64,000 bases of DNA from Stutzerimonas balearica DSM 6083 (GTDB taxonomy: Bacteria > Pseudomonadota > Gammaproteobacteria > Pseudomonadales > Pseudomonadaceae), in NCBI RefSeq assembly GCF_000818015.1, contig NZ_CP007511.1, positions 1,970,001 to 2,034,000 of the forward strand. The letters run 5' to 3'. This document shows, piece by piece, positions 55,325 through 64,000 of the stretch. Under the pieces are notes generated by a model. That model saw only the letters and a list, made by a program, of their open reading frames with translations. It was not told the DNA's origin and did not search any database. Made by a program: the position numbers and the translations under genes. Every line of letters starts with the position of its first letter. The stretch's first letter is position 1.

Positions 55325-55499
55325 CAAAAGCTGTCCGACAGAAACGAACGGCGATTCTAGGGCGACCACGCCGCTCAGGCGAGCCCGGGCGGCTCGCGTC
55401 GGGCGGTGCTATCGTGCTGAAAGGCCCGGCCAGTCGGGGTTGCCGGCCGTCCTTGGTGCCCTCTTTGAGGGCGATGCTGAGCGAAAGAGGAGAGTGGCC

Positions 55500-56138
55500 A
55501 TGGCCGATGTCGCCGAAGTGCGCATGCTCGACAGCAGCTACGCGAGCGAGGCGCGATCCCTGCTGTATCACGCCTATCGGCATGAGCCGACGTTCGGCTA
55601 CCTGTTCGAGGCCGAGCGGCCGGGTTACGACCAGCGTGTGCGCGCCACGGTGCGCGAGTTGGTCAACCAGCATTTCCTCCAGGACCAGCCGGCGATCGGC
55701 CTGCTGCTGGAGGATCGTCTGATCGGCGTGGCGCTGATCGCGCCGCCGCAGCGGCGCCTGGAGATCACCGAAAGCTGGGCCTGGCGCCTGCGCATGTTGC
55801 TCAGCACCGGGCTGCGCTGCACCCGCCGCTACCTCGACTATCACGCCGTGGTGCTCGGCGCCTTGCCGCCGGGGCGCTTCCACGTACTGCCCCTGCTCGC
55901 CGTGCACCCGCGCTACCAGGGCCGCCACTACGGCGAACAGCTGCTGGAAGCCGTCCACAACTGGTGTGCCGAAGACGCGACTTCCAGCGGCCTGGTGATC
56001 GACACCGGCAACGCCCGTTACCTGAACTTCTATGCCCGTCAGGGCTACGAGGAAATCGCCCAGGTGGCCATCGGGCCGGTGGTCGAGCACGTGTTTTTCC
56101 ATCCGGCGCCGCAGCATGTCGTTTCCGCTGCGAGCTGA
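55500..56138 (+). CDS. GNAT-family acetyltransferase
   Basis: This 212-aa protein has the acetyl-CoA-binding strand and loop PLLAVHPRYQGRHYGEQLLEAV (motif A) and the C-terminal YLNFYARQGYEEIAQVAIG. The N-terminal half binds an unknown acceptor. The ATG at 55500 follows AGAGGAGAG. Its best known relatives are small-molecule or protein acetylases; the target cannot be read from context. It lies upstream of tamA with a 146-bp gap. Confidence 0.85.
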   Translation: MADVAEVRMLDSSYASEARSLLYHAYRHEPTFGYLFEAERPGYDQRVRATVRELVNQHFLQDQPAIGLLLEDRLIGVALIAPPQRRLEITESWAWRLRMLLSTGLRCTRRYLDYHAVVLGALPPGRFHVLPLLAVHPRYQGRHYGEQLLEAVHNWCAEDATSSGLVIDTGNARYLNFYARQGYEEIAQVAIGPVVEHVFFHPAPQHVVSAAS

Positions 56139-56284
56139 GGGGGAATTGCGCGTCGTTTCGCCTGTCCGAACCAGGGCCGTCGCCGTCGAAGCCCCCGATG
56201 TTGCCAGCCGTTTCCGAACCCCGCCGTGCCTGCCCGCGCCGACCCTGCCCGGGGCCCGGCAGAGCCGTGCTAGCATGCCGCGCC

Positions 56285-58009
56285 ATGCTTAAGCTGACCC
56301 TGCGCGGCGTATTTGCCGGTCTGATCCTGTCGTTTGCTTCGCCGTTGTTCGCCGCCGAGCTGCAGGTGCGTGTCGAGCCGGCCAACGGTGATGTTCGGCG
56401 CAACGTCGAGAATTACATTGGCGATCTGGGCGAACGCAACGCGCGCGAGCTGCTGCGTTACAGCCGCGTCGCCCGCGAGCAGGCGACCAAGGCCCTGCAG
56501 GCGCTCGGCTTCTATCGCGCCGACATCGATATCGAAGTGGCCGATGGCGACGAGCCACGTCTGATCGTACGCGTCGCGCCGGGCGAGCCGGTGCGTTTGC
56601 GCGACGTGCAGGTTCGGCTGCAGGGCCCGGCGACCGGGCTGCCAGCGTTCCACACTCCCGACCAGTTGCTGCGCCCCGGTGATGTGCTCAACCACGGGCG
56701 TTATGAAGAGGCCAAGGAGCGTTTTCTCACCCAGGCCTCGCGCTACGGCTATTTCGACGGTCGTTTCACCCAGCAGAGCCTGCGCATCGACCCGCAGCTG
56801 GGGGTGGCCGACGTGGAGCTGGTGTACGACAGCGGTGAGCGCTATCGGCTGGGGCGGGTTCAGTTTCAGGGCGACGCTCCGTTCGATGACGATCTGCTCG
56901 CGCGCATGGTGCCGTTCGAGCCGGGTACGCCCTACGACTCGGCGCTGATTGCCGAGCTCAATCGGGCCTTGCAATCGAGCGGTTACTTCGACGGCACACG
57001 TGTCGATGCCAACCCGACCGCCGCTGTCGAACGGCGCATTCCGGTTGACGTCATGCTGACCACGCGCGAGCCGCGCACGCTCGGGCTTGGCGTGGGGTTT
57101 TCCACCGACGTCGGGCCGCGCCTGCGCTTCGACTGGACCCGGCACTGGGTCAATCCCCAGGGGCACAGCTACGGCGCCGAAGCCGAGCTGTCGGCGCCGC
57201 GGCAGAACGTCGGCTTGTACTACGACGTGCCGCTCGACCCGCCGCTGACCGACAAGCTGCGCTACGTCGCCGGTTATCAGTATGAGGAGCTGGCCGACAC
57301 CGACAGCCTCAGCCGCCTGCTGCGGCTTGGCCCTGAATGGCACAGTCAGCTGGACAGCGGCTGGCTGCGCGTGATCTCGCTCAAGTGGCAGCGTGAGGAG
57401 TACCGGCTGGGCGACGATTCAGGGCTGAGCACCTTGCTGCTGCCCGGCATTGCCTATAGCTACCTGCGAAGCGACAACCGCATCGACCCCAGCGAAGGCT
57501 ACCGGCTGCAGTTCGAGATTGCCGCAGCGAAGGACGGCGTGCTCTCGGACGCCAACCTCGTACATGCCAACGCCCAGGCCCGCGGGTTGACCACGCTCGG
57601 TCGGCGGCATCGCTTTCTTGGTCGCGTGCAGCTCGGCGGCAATTGGACCGACGAATACGTCAACGTGCCACCCTCGTTGCGCTACTTCGCCGGCGGCGAC
57701 CAGAGCGTGCGCGGCTACGACTACCAGAGCCTGTCACCGACCAACTCCGACGGCGACCGCATCGGCGGCCGCTACCAGTTCGCCGCGAGCGTGGAATACC
57801 AGTTTTCGCTCACCGAGCGCTGGCGTATCGCAGCGTTCGCCGATCAGGGCAATGCCTTCAATGATCTGGAGCTGCCGACGCTCAAGCAGAGCGTCGGCGT
57901 GGGCGTGCGCTGGGTATCGCCGGTCGGCCCGATTCGCGTCGACCTCGCGCACCCGCTCGACGGCGACCAAGGTGTGCGCCTGCATTTCTCGATGGGGCCC
58001 GAGCTTTGA
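56285..58009 (+). CDS. tamA: translocation and assembly module protein TamA
   Basis: This 574-aa Omp85-family outer-membrane protein has a signal peptide (GVFAGLILSFASPLFAAE), three POTRA domains (about 25-260) and a 16-strand barrel. The Omp85 signature lies near FAGGDQSVRGYDYQSL (RGY). With TamB it forms a bridge across the envelope that assists autotransporter assembly and lipid movement. The stop codon overlaps the tamB start (TTGA), so the two proteins are made together. Its size fits the family. Confidence 0.95.
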   Translation: MLKLTLRGVFAGLILSFASPLFAAELQVRVEPANGDVRRNVENYIGDLGERNARELLRYSRVAREQATKALQALGFYRADIDIEVADGDEPRLIVRVAPGEPVRLRDVQVRLQGPATGLPAFHTPDQLLRPGDVLNHGRYEEAKERFLTQASRYGYFDGRFTQQSLRIDPQLGVADVELVYDSGERYRLGRVQFQGDAPFDDDLLARMVPFEPGTPYDSALIAELNRALQSSGYFDGTRVDANPTAAVERRIPVDVMLTTREPRTLGLGVGFSTDVGPRLRFDWTRHWVNPQGHSYGAEAELSAPRQNVGLYYDVPLDPPLTDKLRYVAGYQYEELADTDSLSRLLRLGPEWHSQLDSGWLRVISLKWQREEYRLGDDSGLSTLLLPGIAYSYLRSDNRIDPSEGYRLQFEIAAAKDGVLSDANLVHANAQARGLTTLGRRHRFLGRVQLGGNWTDEYVNVPPSLRYFAGGDQSVRGYDYQSLSPTNSDGDRIGGRYQFAASVEYQFSLTERWRIAAFADQGNAFNDLELPTLKQSVGVGVRWVSPVGPIRVDLAHPLDGDQGVRLHFSMGPEL

Positions 58010-61000
58010 AGCGCGCGGCCAAGTGGGTGGCGGCGGTCCTGTTGGTGCTGGTGTTCGGCCTGGTGGCTGCGGCTGGCTACTTTCTCGGTAGCGAAAGCGG
58101 CAGCCGGCGCCTGCTGGGCTGGGTTCCGGGGCTGACGGTGGAAGGCTTCGAGGGTCGGCTCGCCGGCCGCTGGTGGGCCGAGCGCCTGCGCTGGCAGGGA
58201 GGCACCGATCGCGCGCAGATCGAGACGCCCCGGCTGGACTGGTCTCCGAGCTGCCTGCTGCGCCTGACGCTGTGCATCAACAAGCTGGTCACCGGGGACA
58301 TCGAGGCGAGTTTTGCGCCCTCGCCGCAGACCGAGCCGAGCGAGCCATTCAGCCTGCCGGATCTGTCGTTGCCACTGGGCCTGCGCGTCGGCCTGTTCGA
58401 GATCGGGCGGGTGCGTCTCGACGGCGTGGAGCAGCTGCAACAGGCGCGTCTGAGTGCCGACTGGCGCGGCGACGAGCTGGTGATCGAGCAGCTGTCGGTA
58501 AAGCGCGACGACCTGTCGGCAGAGCTGTCCGGCCAGCTGCAGCCCGCCGGTGACTGGCCGTTGAGCCTGCAGGGCGAGGCAGCGCTGAAGCTGGTCGAAG
58601 GGTCACCCTGGACGCTCGAACTGAACGCCGAGGGCGCGTTGCAGCAGCAGCTCAGGCTGACGGTACTCAGCCATGGCTATCTGCAGGGGCGGCTGACCGG
58701 CACGCTGCAGCCACTCGACGATGCACTGCCGGCCGACGTGAAGCTGGTGGTCAGCGACTTCAGCGCGAGTGACGACTTGCCCGCGAACCTGCGGCTGGAG
58801 CGTGCCGAGCTCAGCGCCAAGGGCGATTTGCGGGCGGGTTATCGGGTGCAGGGCGACGGCCAGCTCGCCGGCGACGGCAAGCCGGTGCAGTTCCGGCTCG
58901 CCGGGCGGGCCGACCGCAGTGCCGCAACGCTCCAGGAGCTGGTGCTGGACGCCGGTGACGAGCAGCGGCTCAGCCTGCAGGGCAATGCACAGTGGAGCGA
59001 GGCGCTGCGCGGCGAAGCCAGGTTCGACTGGCACGAGTTCCCCTGGCAGCGGCTCTACCCGACAGAGGCGCCGCCGGTCACGTTGCACAAGTTCACCGGC
59101 GAACTGCAGTACGACGACGGCAGCTACCTGGGCCATTTAGACTCTGCGCTGAGCGGCCCGGCCGGGCCCTTTACGCTCGCGAGCCCGGTCAGCGGCGATC
59201 TGGAGCAGATCCATCTGCCGCAGCTGGAGCTGCGCGCGGGACAGGGCGAGGCGACCGGCAGCCTGAGTGTCGGCTTTGCCCAGGGCATCGACTGGAAGAC
59301 CGATCTGCAGCTGCGCTCACTCGACCCCGCCTACTGGGTAGCCGAGTTGCCAGGCCAGCTCGGCGGCAGCCTCAAGAGCGCGGGGGCCTGGCGGGACGAG
59401 CGCCTGGAGGCGAGTGCTGCGCTCGACCTGCAAGGGCGCCTGCGGCAGCAGCCGGCCACTTTGCGCGCACGGCTCTCCGGTGCCGGCGAGCGCTGGATGC
59501 TGGAGGACCTGCTGCTGCAGCTGGGTGACAACCGTGTCGAGGGTGGAGGAGGCTGGGGCGAGCGGCTCGACGGACAGTTGCAACTCGAGCTGCGACGCCT
59601 GGCGCAGCTATGGCCGGGTTTGACTGGACAGGCCCGGGGGCGGCTGCAACTGGCCGGCACCGCAGAGCGGCCGGCTGGCGAGTTGCGGCTGGACGCCGAG
59701 CAGATTGGCTATGAGGACTACCGGCTGCGTCAGTTGCGCCTGGACGGGCGCCTGCAGAACGGCGAGCGGGCATCGCTTGGCCTGACGGCCAGTGGCGTTG
59801 CCGCGGGCGATACCGCGCTCGGTGAAGTGACGCTCGAGGCAGGCGGCACGCGCGAGCAGCACAACGCGAGCCTGCGCGTGCAGGGGCCCCTGCTGGATCT
59901 GGACCTGGCGCTGCGCGGCGCCCTGGAGGGCGAGGCGTGGCAGGGGCGCCTGACTTCGGCCGTGCTCGAGGCCAGTGGTCAGCGCTGGCGCTTGCGCAAC
60001 CCCACCGGCATCCGGCGCACCGCTGACGGGAGCGTCGAGCTGGCTGCGCATTGCTGGGTATCGGGCGAGGCCAGCCTGTGTGGCAGCGACCAGCGCCTGA
60101 TGCCCGAGCCGCGGCTGCGCTATCGCTTGCGCGACTTCCAGATGGGCAGCCTGGCCGAGCTGTTCCCGGACGACTTCGCCTGGCAGGGCGAACTGAATGC
60201 CGACCTGAGCCTGGACCTGCCAGCCAGCGGGCCCAACGGCACGTTGCGCATCGACGCGGGCAGCGGCGTGCTGCGCATGCGCGAAGCCGACACCTGGCAC
60301 GATTTCCCCTATCAGGCGCTGGCATTGAACAGTCGCCTGTTGCCCCAGCGCATCGACAGCGAACTGCGCTTCGATGGCGGTGAACTGGGCGAGCTGACCA
60401 TCGAGGCCCGCATCGATCCGCGCGGCGAAACCAAGCCGCTCGACGGCCAGTTCCGCCTCGACGGCCTCAGCCTCGCGGCGGCGCGACCGTTTCTGCCAAT
60501 GGTCGAGCGCATCGAGGGGCGTCTGCAGGGCAGCGGGCGGCTGCATGGCAGCCTCCGTGAGCCCGAAATCAGCGGCCGCCTGAGCCTGCGGGGCGGTGAG
60601 CTATCCGGTAGCGCGCTGCCGACCAGCTTCGAGGATCTGCAGCTGGATCTGGCCATCGACGGCCAGCGCATGCGTTTCGATGGCAGCTGGCGCAGCGGCG
60701 AGAGCGGGCAGGGGCAGCTGGACGGCACGTTCGGCTGGCAAGGGCAGCCTGATCTCGCGCTGAACGTACGCGGCCAGCGCTTACCGATCGTCGTCGAACC
60801 CTACGCCGAGCTCGAGGCAGCGCCGGACCTGAAAATCACGCTGGAGAATTCGGAGCTGATGATCCGCGGTCAGGTGAAGGTGCCGCGCGGTGAAATCACG
60901 GTGCGCGATCTGCCGCCCTCGACCGTGACCGTGTCCAACGATGCAGTGATCGTCGGCGAAGAAGCCGAGCAGCCTGCGACGCCGGTGCAGGTGCGAATGG

Positions 61001-61683
61001 ACGTCGACGTCGAAGTCGGCCAGGAGCGTCTGCGCTTTTCCGGATTCGGCCTCACCGCCGACCTCGCGGGCTATCTGCACATCGGCGATGACCTCGATAC
61101 GCGGGGTGAACTGCAGCTCAACAATGGCCGCTACCGCGCCTATGGGCAGCGCCTGACCATTCGCCGTGCGCGCCTGCTGTTCACCGGGCCGCTATCGCAG
61201 CCGTACCTGGACATCGAAGCGATCCGCCGCGTCGAAGCGCACGACGTGGTCGCCGGGCTGCGTATCACCGGCAGTGCCCAGCAACCGCGCGTCGACGTCT
61301 TCGCCGAGCCGGCGATGAGTCAGGAGCAGGCGCTTTCCTACCTGATCCTCGGTCGGCCGCTGGGTAGCGACAGCGGCGACAACAACCTGCTCGCGCGCGC
61401 GGCGATCGGCCTCGGCCTGGCCGGCAGCTCGTCGCTCACCAGCGGCCTGGCCAGCCGCCTGGGCATCGAGGACTTCCAGCTGGACACCGAGGGCAGTGGC
61501 ACTCAGACCAGCGTCGTCGCCAGCGGCCAGCTGACCGACCGGCTGACCCTGCGCTACGGCGTCGGCGTGTTCGAGCCGTCGAATACCATCGGCCTGCGCT
61601 ATCGATTGACCAAGCGTCTGTTCCTCGAGGCCGCGAGCGGGCTGGCCAGCTCGCTGGACCTGTTCTACCGCCGCGATTTCTGA
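58006..61683 (+). CDS. tamB: translocation and assembly module protein TamB
   Basis: This 1225-aa AsmA-like protein is anchored by one N-terminal helix (WVAAVLLVLVFGLVAAAGYF) and then forms a long beta-rich, hydrophobic groove to the outer membrane. The C-terminal DUF490 domain (about 870-1225) is visible from LNNGRYRAYGQRLTIRRARLLFTGPLSQPYLDIEA to the end LDLFYRRDF. The start codon is TTG overlapping tamA by 4 bp; no ATG gives the conserved start KRAAKWV. It works with TamA. Confidence 0.94.
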   Translation: MKRAAKWVAAVLLVLVFGLVAAAGYFLGSESGSRRLLGWVPGLTVEGFEGRLAGRWWAERLRWQGGTDRAQIETPRLDWSPSCLLRLTLCINKLVTGDIEASFAPSPQTEPSEPFSLPDLSLPLGLRVGLFEIGRVRLDGVEQLQQARLSADWRGDELVIEQLSVKRDDLSAELSGQLQPAGDWPLSLQGEAALKLVEGSPWTLELNAEGALQQQLRLTVLSHGYLQGRLTGTLQPLDDALPADVKLVVSDFSASDDLPANLRLERAELSAKGDLRAGYRVQGDGQLAGDGKPVQFRLAGRADRSAATLQELVLDAGDEQRLSLQGNAQWSEALRGEARFDWHEFPWQRLYPTEAPPVTLHKFTGELQYDDGSYLGHLDSALSGPAGPFTLASPVSGDLEQIHLPQLELRAGQGEATGSLSVGFAQGIDWKTDLQLRSLDPAYWVAELPGQLGGSLKSAGAWRDERLEASAALDLQGRLRQQPATLRARLSGAGERWMLEDLLLQLGDNRVEGGGGWGERLDGQLQLELRRLAQLWPGLTGQARGRLQLAGTAERPAGELRLDAEQIGYEDYRLRQLRLDGRLQNGERASLGLTASGVAAGDTALGEVTLEAGGTREQHNASLRVQGPLLDLDLALRGALEGEAWQGRLTSAVLEASGQRWRLRNPTGIRRTADGSVELAAHCWVSGEASLCGSDQRLMPEPRLRYRLRDFQMGSLAELFPDDFAWQGELNADLSLDLPASGPNGTLRIDAGSGVLRMREADTWHDFPYQALALNSRLLPQRIDSELRFDGGELGELTIEARIDPRGETKPLDGQFRLDGLSLAAARPFLPMVERIEGRLQGSGRLHGSLREPEISGRLSLRGGELSGSALPTSFEDLQLDLAIDGQRMRFDGSWRSGESGQGQLDGTFGWQGQPDLALNVRGQRLPIVVEPYAELEAAPDLKITLENSELMIRGQVKVPRGEITVRDLPPSTVTVSNDAVIVGEEAEQPATPVQVRMDVDVEVGQERLRFSGFGLTADLAGYLHIGDDLDTRGELQLNNGRYRAYGQRLTIRRARLLFTGPLSQPYLDIEAIRRVEAHDVVAGLRITGSAQQPRVDVFAEPAMSQEQALSYLILGRPLGSDSGDNNLLARAAIGLGLAGSSSLTSGLASRLGIEDFQLDTEGSGTQTSVVASGQLTDRLTLRYGVGVFEPSNTIGLRYRLTKRLFLEAASGLASSLDLFYRRDF

Positions 61684-62046
61684 GCCCGCTGCAACGTCGT
61701 GAGGATTGGCTACGCTGAACGAGCCCGTCAGGGCGCTGGTGCGTAGCGACCGTCGAAGGCCAGGCAGTAGTTCGGCATAAGTGGCGTAAATCGCCGACGC
61801 CAGCCGGGAAAAGCGGTGGTAGCATCCGGCGACACGCCTGTGTGGAGATCCCGCCCGGGCGTCTAGCACGTGTCTTGCAAGGTGCAGCCGTCGTTGCGGT
61901 CATCCCGCAGCGCAGACACGAACCGTCATCACCCGGGCCGCGGAAAGGGGCTGCGTTACCCCGCAGTGAACCGTTCCAAGGTCTCGTATGGAGATACGGC
62001 CCATAACACGCGAGCGAACCTCGCCCAAGAAGAACAGGTGCCACGA
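61684..62046. other. 363-bp leader region before the symporter gene
   Basis: This spacer holds the promoter and possibly a long 5' leader for the symporter gene. Several GC-rich inverted segments are visible (for example CCCGCCCGGGCG near 61850), but I do not recognise a glycine, SAM or other riboswitch. The extra 59 codons in frame upstream of 62047 have no protein character. Confidence 0.45.
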
Positions 62047-63399
62047 ATGGAATTGCTGCAAAACCTCGTCAATAGCGTCAACGGCCTCGTCTGGGGCCCG
62101 CCAATGCTGGTGCTGATTCTCGGTACCGGTCTTTTCCTGATGTTCATGCTCAAGTTCATGCCGCTCGCCCGCATCGGGACCGGTTTTGCGCTGATGTGGC
62201 GCGGCCGTGCCAAAGGTGATGACGAAACCGGTGAGATCAGCCCGTTCCAAGCCCTGATGACCTCGCTGGCGGCAACCGTGGGGACCGGCAACATCGCCGG
62301 TGTGGCCACCGCCATCTTCCTCGGCGGCCCAGGGGCGCTGTTCTGGATGTGGTGCACCGCGCTGGTCGGCATGGCCACCAAATACTGCGAGGTCGTGCTG
62401 GCCGTGCATTACCGCGAGAAAGACGATCGCGGCGAGCATGTCGGCGGCCCCATGTATGCCATCAAGAATGGCCTGGGTTCGCGCTGGGCCTGGCTCGGCG
62501 GGGCGTTCGCGATCTTCGGCGGGCTCGCCGGCTTCGGCATCGGCAACATGGTGCAGGTCAACAGCATGGCCCATGCCCTGGAAACCACCTTCTCGATCCC
62601 GCTGTGGCTCACCGGCGTGCTGACCATGGTCATCGTCGGCCTGGTGATCCTCGGCGGTATCCGCCGCATCGGGGTGGTCGCCGCGTCCCTCGTGCCGTTC
62701 ATGTGCCTGGCCTACATCATCGCGGCGATCGTCGTGCTGGTGGTCAACGCCGAGGCCATTCCCGCTGCCTTCGACCTGATCTTCACCCATGCCTTCACGC
62801 CGATCGCCGCGACCGGTGGCTTCGCCGGCGCAGCCGTGATGGCAGCGATCCGCTTCGGTGTCGCCCGCGGCATCTTCTCCAACGAGGCGGGGCTGGGGAC
62901 CGCCGGTATCGCCCAGGCCGCCGGCACCACCACCAGCTCGGTTCGCTCGGGGATGATCGGCATGCTCGGGACCTTCATCGACACCATCATCGTCTGCTCG
63001 ATGACCGGTCTGGCGATCATCTGCACCGGCGTGTGGACCAGCGGTGAAAGTGGCTCGGCGCTGTCCGCCGCAGCCTTCGAGGCAGCCATGCCGGGCATCG
63101 GCGGGATCATCCTGACCATCGCCCTGGTGGTTTTCGCCTTTACCACCATCCTTGGCTGGAGTTATTTCGGCGAGAAGTGCTGGGAGTTCCTGGTCGGCAC
63201 CAAGGCCATCCTGCCGTTCCGCGTGATCTGGGTACTTGCCGTACCGTTCGGCGCCATCGCCCAGCTGGATTTCGCCTGGCTGCTGGCGGATACCTTGAAC
63301 GGCCTGATGGCGATCCCCAACCTGATCTCGCTGCTGCTGCTCAGCCCGGTGGTGGTCAAACTGACCCGTGAATACTTTGCCGACAGCGCCAATCGCTGA
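62047..63399 (+). CDS. sodium:alanine/glycine symporter (AGCS family)
   Basis: This 450-aa inner-membrane carrier has about eleven helices. Family blocks are SPFQALMTSLAATVGTGNIAGVATAI with the ion-binding region, GGPMYAIKNGLG, FSNEAGLGTAGIAQAA and FTTILGWSYFGEKCWEFL. It takes up alanine or glycine with sodium. I chose the ATG at 62047 (MELLQNLVNSVNGLVWGPP) with AGGTG upstream; the frame before it is not conserved in type. The tpx gene follows on the same strand. Confidence 0.94.
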   Translation: MELLQNLVNSVNGLVWGPPMLVLILGTGLFLMFMLKFMPLARIGTGFALMWRGRAKGDDETGEISPFQALMTSLAATVGTGNIAGVATAIFLGGPGALFWMWCTALVGMATKYCEVVLAVHYREKDDRGEHVGGPMYAIKNGLGSRWAWLGGAFAIFGGLAGFGIGNMVQVNSMAHALETTFSIPLWLTGVLTMVIVGLVILGGIRRIGVVAASLVPFMCLAYIIAAIVVLVVNAEAIPAAFDLIFTHAFTPIAATGGFAGAAVMAAIRFGVARGIFSNEAGLGTAGIAQAAGTTTSSVRSGMIGMLGTFIDTIIVCSMTGLAIICTGVWTSGESGSALSAAAFEAAMPGIGGIILTIALVVFAFTTILGWSYFGEKCWEFLVGTKAILPFRVIWVLAVPFGAIAQLDFAWLLADTLNGLMAIPNLISLLLLSPVVVKLTREYFADSANR

Positions 63400-63468
63400 A
63401 GTCAAACAAGGCCGTGGGCGATACGCCCGCGGCCGCTCGCAAGCCCTGCATGCACATAAGGAGTTCCC

Positions 63469-63969
63469 ATGAGTGAAGTTACCCTGCGCGGCAACCCGAT
63501 CCAGGTGGTCGGCGACTTCCCGCAGCCCGGCCAGCAGGCCAAGCCTTTCCGCCTGGTCAATGGCGACCTGGCAGACATCGAGCTGTCGGCCTATGCCGGC
63601 AAGCGCAAGGTGCTGAACATCTTCCCGAGCGTCGATACGCCGACCTGCGCCACTTCGGTGCGCAAGTTCAACAGCCAGGCCAGTTCATTGCAGAACACCG
63701 TGGTGCTGTGTATCTCCGCCGACCTGCCGTTCGCCCAGAAGCGTTTCTGCGGGGCCGAAGGGCTGGATAACGTGGTCAACCTGTCGACCATGCGCGGCAG
63801 CGAATTCCTGGTCGACTACGGCGTGGCGATCGCCAACGGCCCGCTGGCAGGAATCGCTGCCCGTGCCGTGGTAGTGCTCGATGAGCAGGACAAGGTGCTG
63901 CATAGCGAGCTGGTCAGCGAGATCGGTTCCGAGCCGAACTACGACGCGGCGATCGCTTCGCTGAGCTGA
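63469..63969 (+). CDS. tpx: thiol peroxidase
   Basis: This 166-aa atypical two-cysteine peroxiredoxin removes organic peroxides with thioredoxin as electron donor. The peroxidatic Cys60 lies in DTPTCATSV and the resolving Cys94 in QKRFCGAEG. It has no signal peptide in this sequence. AAGGAG precedes the ATG at 63469. It is complete, and 31 bp remain to the window edge. Confidence 0.96.
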   Translation: MSEVTLRGNPIQVVGDFPQPGQQAKPFRLVNGDLADIELSAYAGKRKVLNIFPSVDTPTCATSVRKFNSQASSLQNTVVLCISADLPFAQKRFCGAEGLDNVVNLSTMRGSEFLVDYGVAIANGPLAGIAARAVVVLDEQDKVLHSELVSEIGSEPNYDAAIASLS

Positions 63970-64000
63970 TCGAGCGGCGATGCAAACCAGCGAACGGCGC

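Noticed and set aside
58349..60546. Arg/Pro/Ala-rich frames antisense to tamB
   Set aside because: They are compositional artefacts opposite the long tamB gene.
61790..62046. glycine riboswitch before the symporter gene
   Set aside because: The conserved glycine-aptamer core segments are not present.

Overview
This 64 kb window is high-GC DNA with long GC-driven antisense reading frames, and it looks chromosomal. Gene order and protein sequences point to a Pseudomonas-group gammaproteobacterium, most likely Stutzerimonas (the P. stutzeri group). The main markers are cysI/DUF934, metH-cti-nfuA and tig-clpP-clpX-lon-hupB-ppiD. The genus is inference from remembered synteny. I found no rRNA, tRNA, CRISPR array, insertion sequence or prophage.

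Region 1 (1-20.2 kb) is mostly housekeeping. It holds siroheme sulfite reductase with its DUF934 partner, a small heat-shock protein behind a perfect Anr/FNR-type box, an LRR-protein kinase, an RlmN-like radical SAM enzyme, MFS and DMT transporters, an acyltransferase, metH, the fatty-acid cis/trans isomerase cti, the Fe-S carrier nfuA, topoisomerase IB, a DUF421 membrane protein and several small hypothetical genes. Region 2 (20.4-33.6 kb) has a chemoreceptor, uppP, the proteostasis block (tig, clpP, clpX, lon, hupB, ppiD) with many intergenic hairpins, and a YbiT-type ABC-F ATPase.

Region 3 (34-37 kb) has an AraC regulator and a membrane GGDEF protein with a degenerate active site. It is followed by 1.1 kb without genes that carries two divergent, oppositely oriented copies of a hairpin-rich repeat. 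Paired stems in the two copies differ by compensatory changes.

Region 4 (37-45.6 kb) is a one-directional phosphorus-scavenging cluster behind a candidate Pho box. It encodes a TonB-dependent receptor (frameshifted in this sequence), a dual-domain beta-propeller phytase lipoprotein, a TolQ/TolR-like motor pair, a TonB with a TolA-like coiled coil, and a Tat-exported PhoX phosphatase. A PstS-OmpA fusion at 53-54.4 kb has its own candidate Pho box.

Region 5 (46-50.7 kb) is a gluconate-type module. Gluconokinase is fused in frame to the small TRAP permease subunit and is followed by the large permease, the binding protein and a GntR/LacI-type repressor. One candidate operator lies upstream of the fusion gene. 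A second lies inside the coding sequence, exactly at the kinase-permease linker, which suggests the linker is a former intergenic promoter.

Region 6 (50.7-64 kb) has a LysR regulator divergent from an acyl-CoA dehydrogenase, PstS-OmpA, exonuclease III, a GNAT protein, the TamA-TamB pair, an alanine/sodium symporter and thiol peroxidase.

The best candidates for something not previously described are the kinase-TRAP fusion with its intragenic operator, the inverted repeat pair, and the self-contained phytate uptake and hydrolysis cluster with its own energy-transducing motor.
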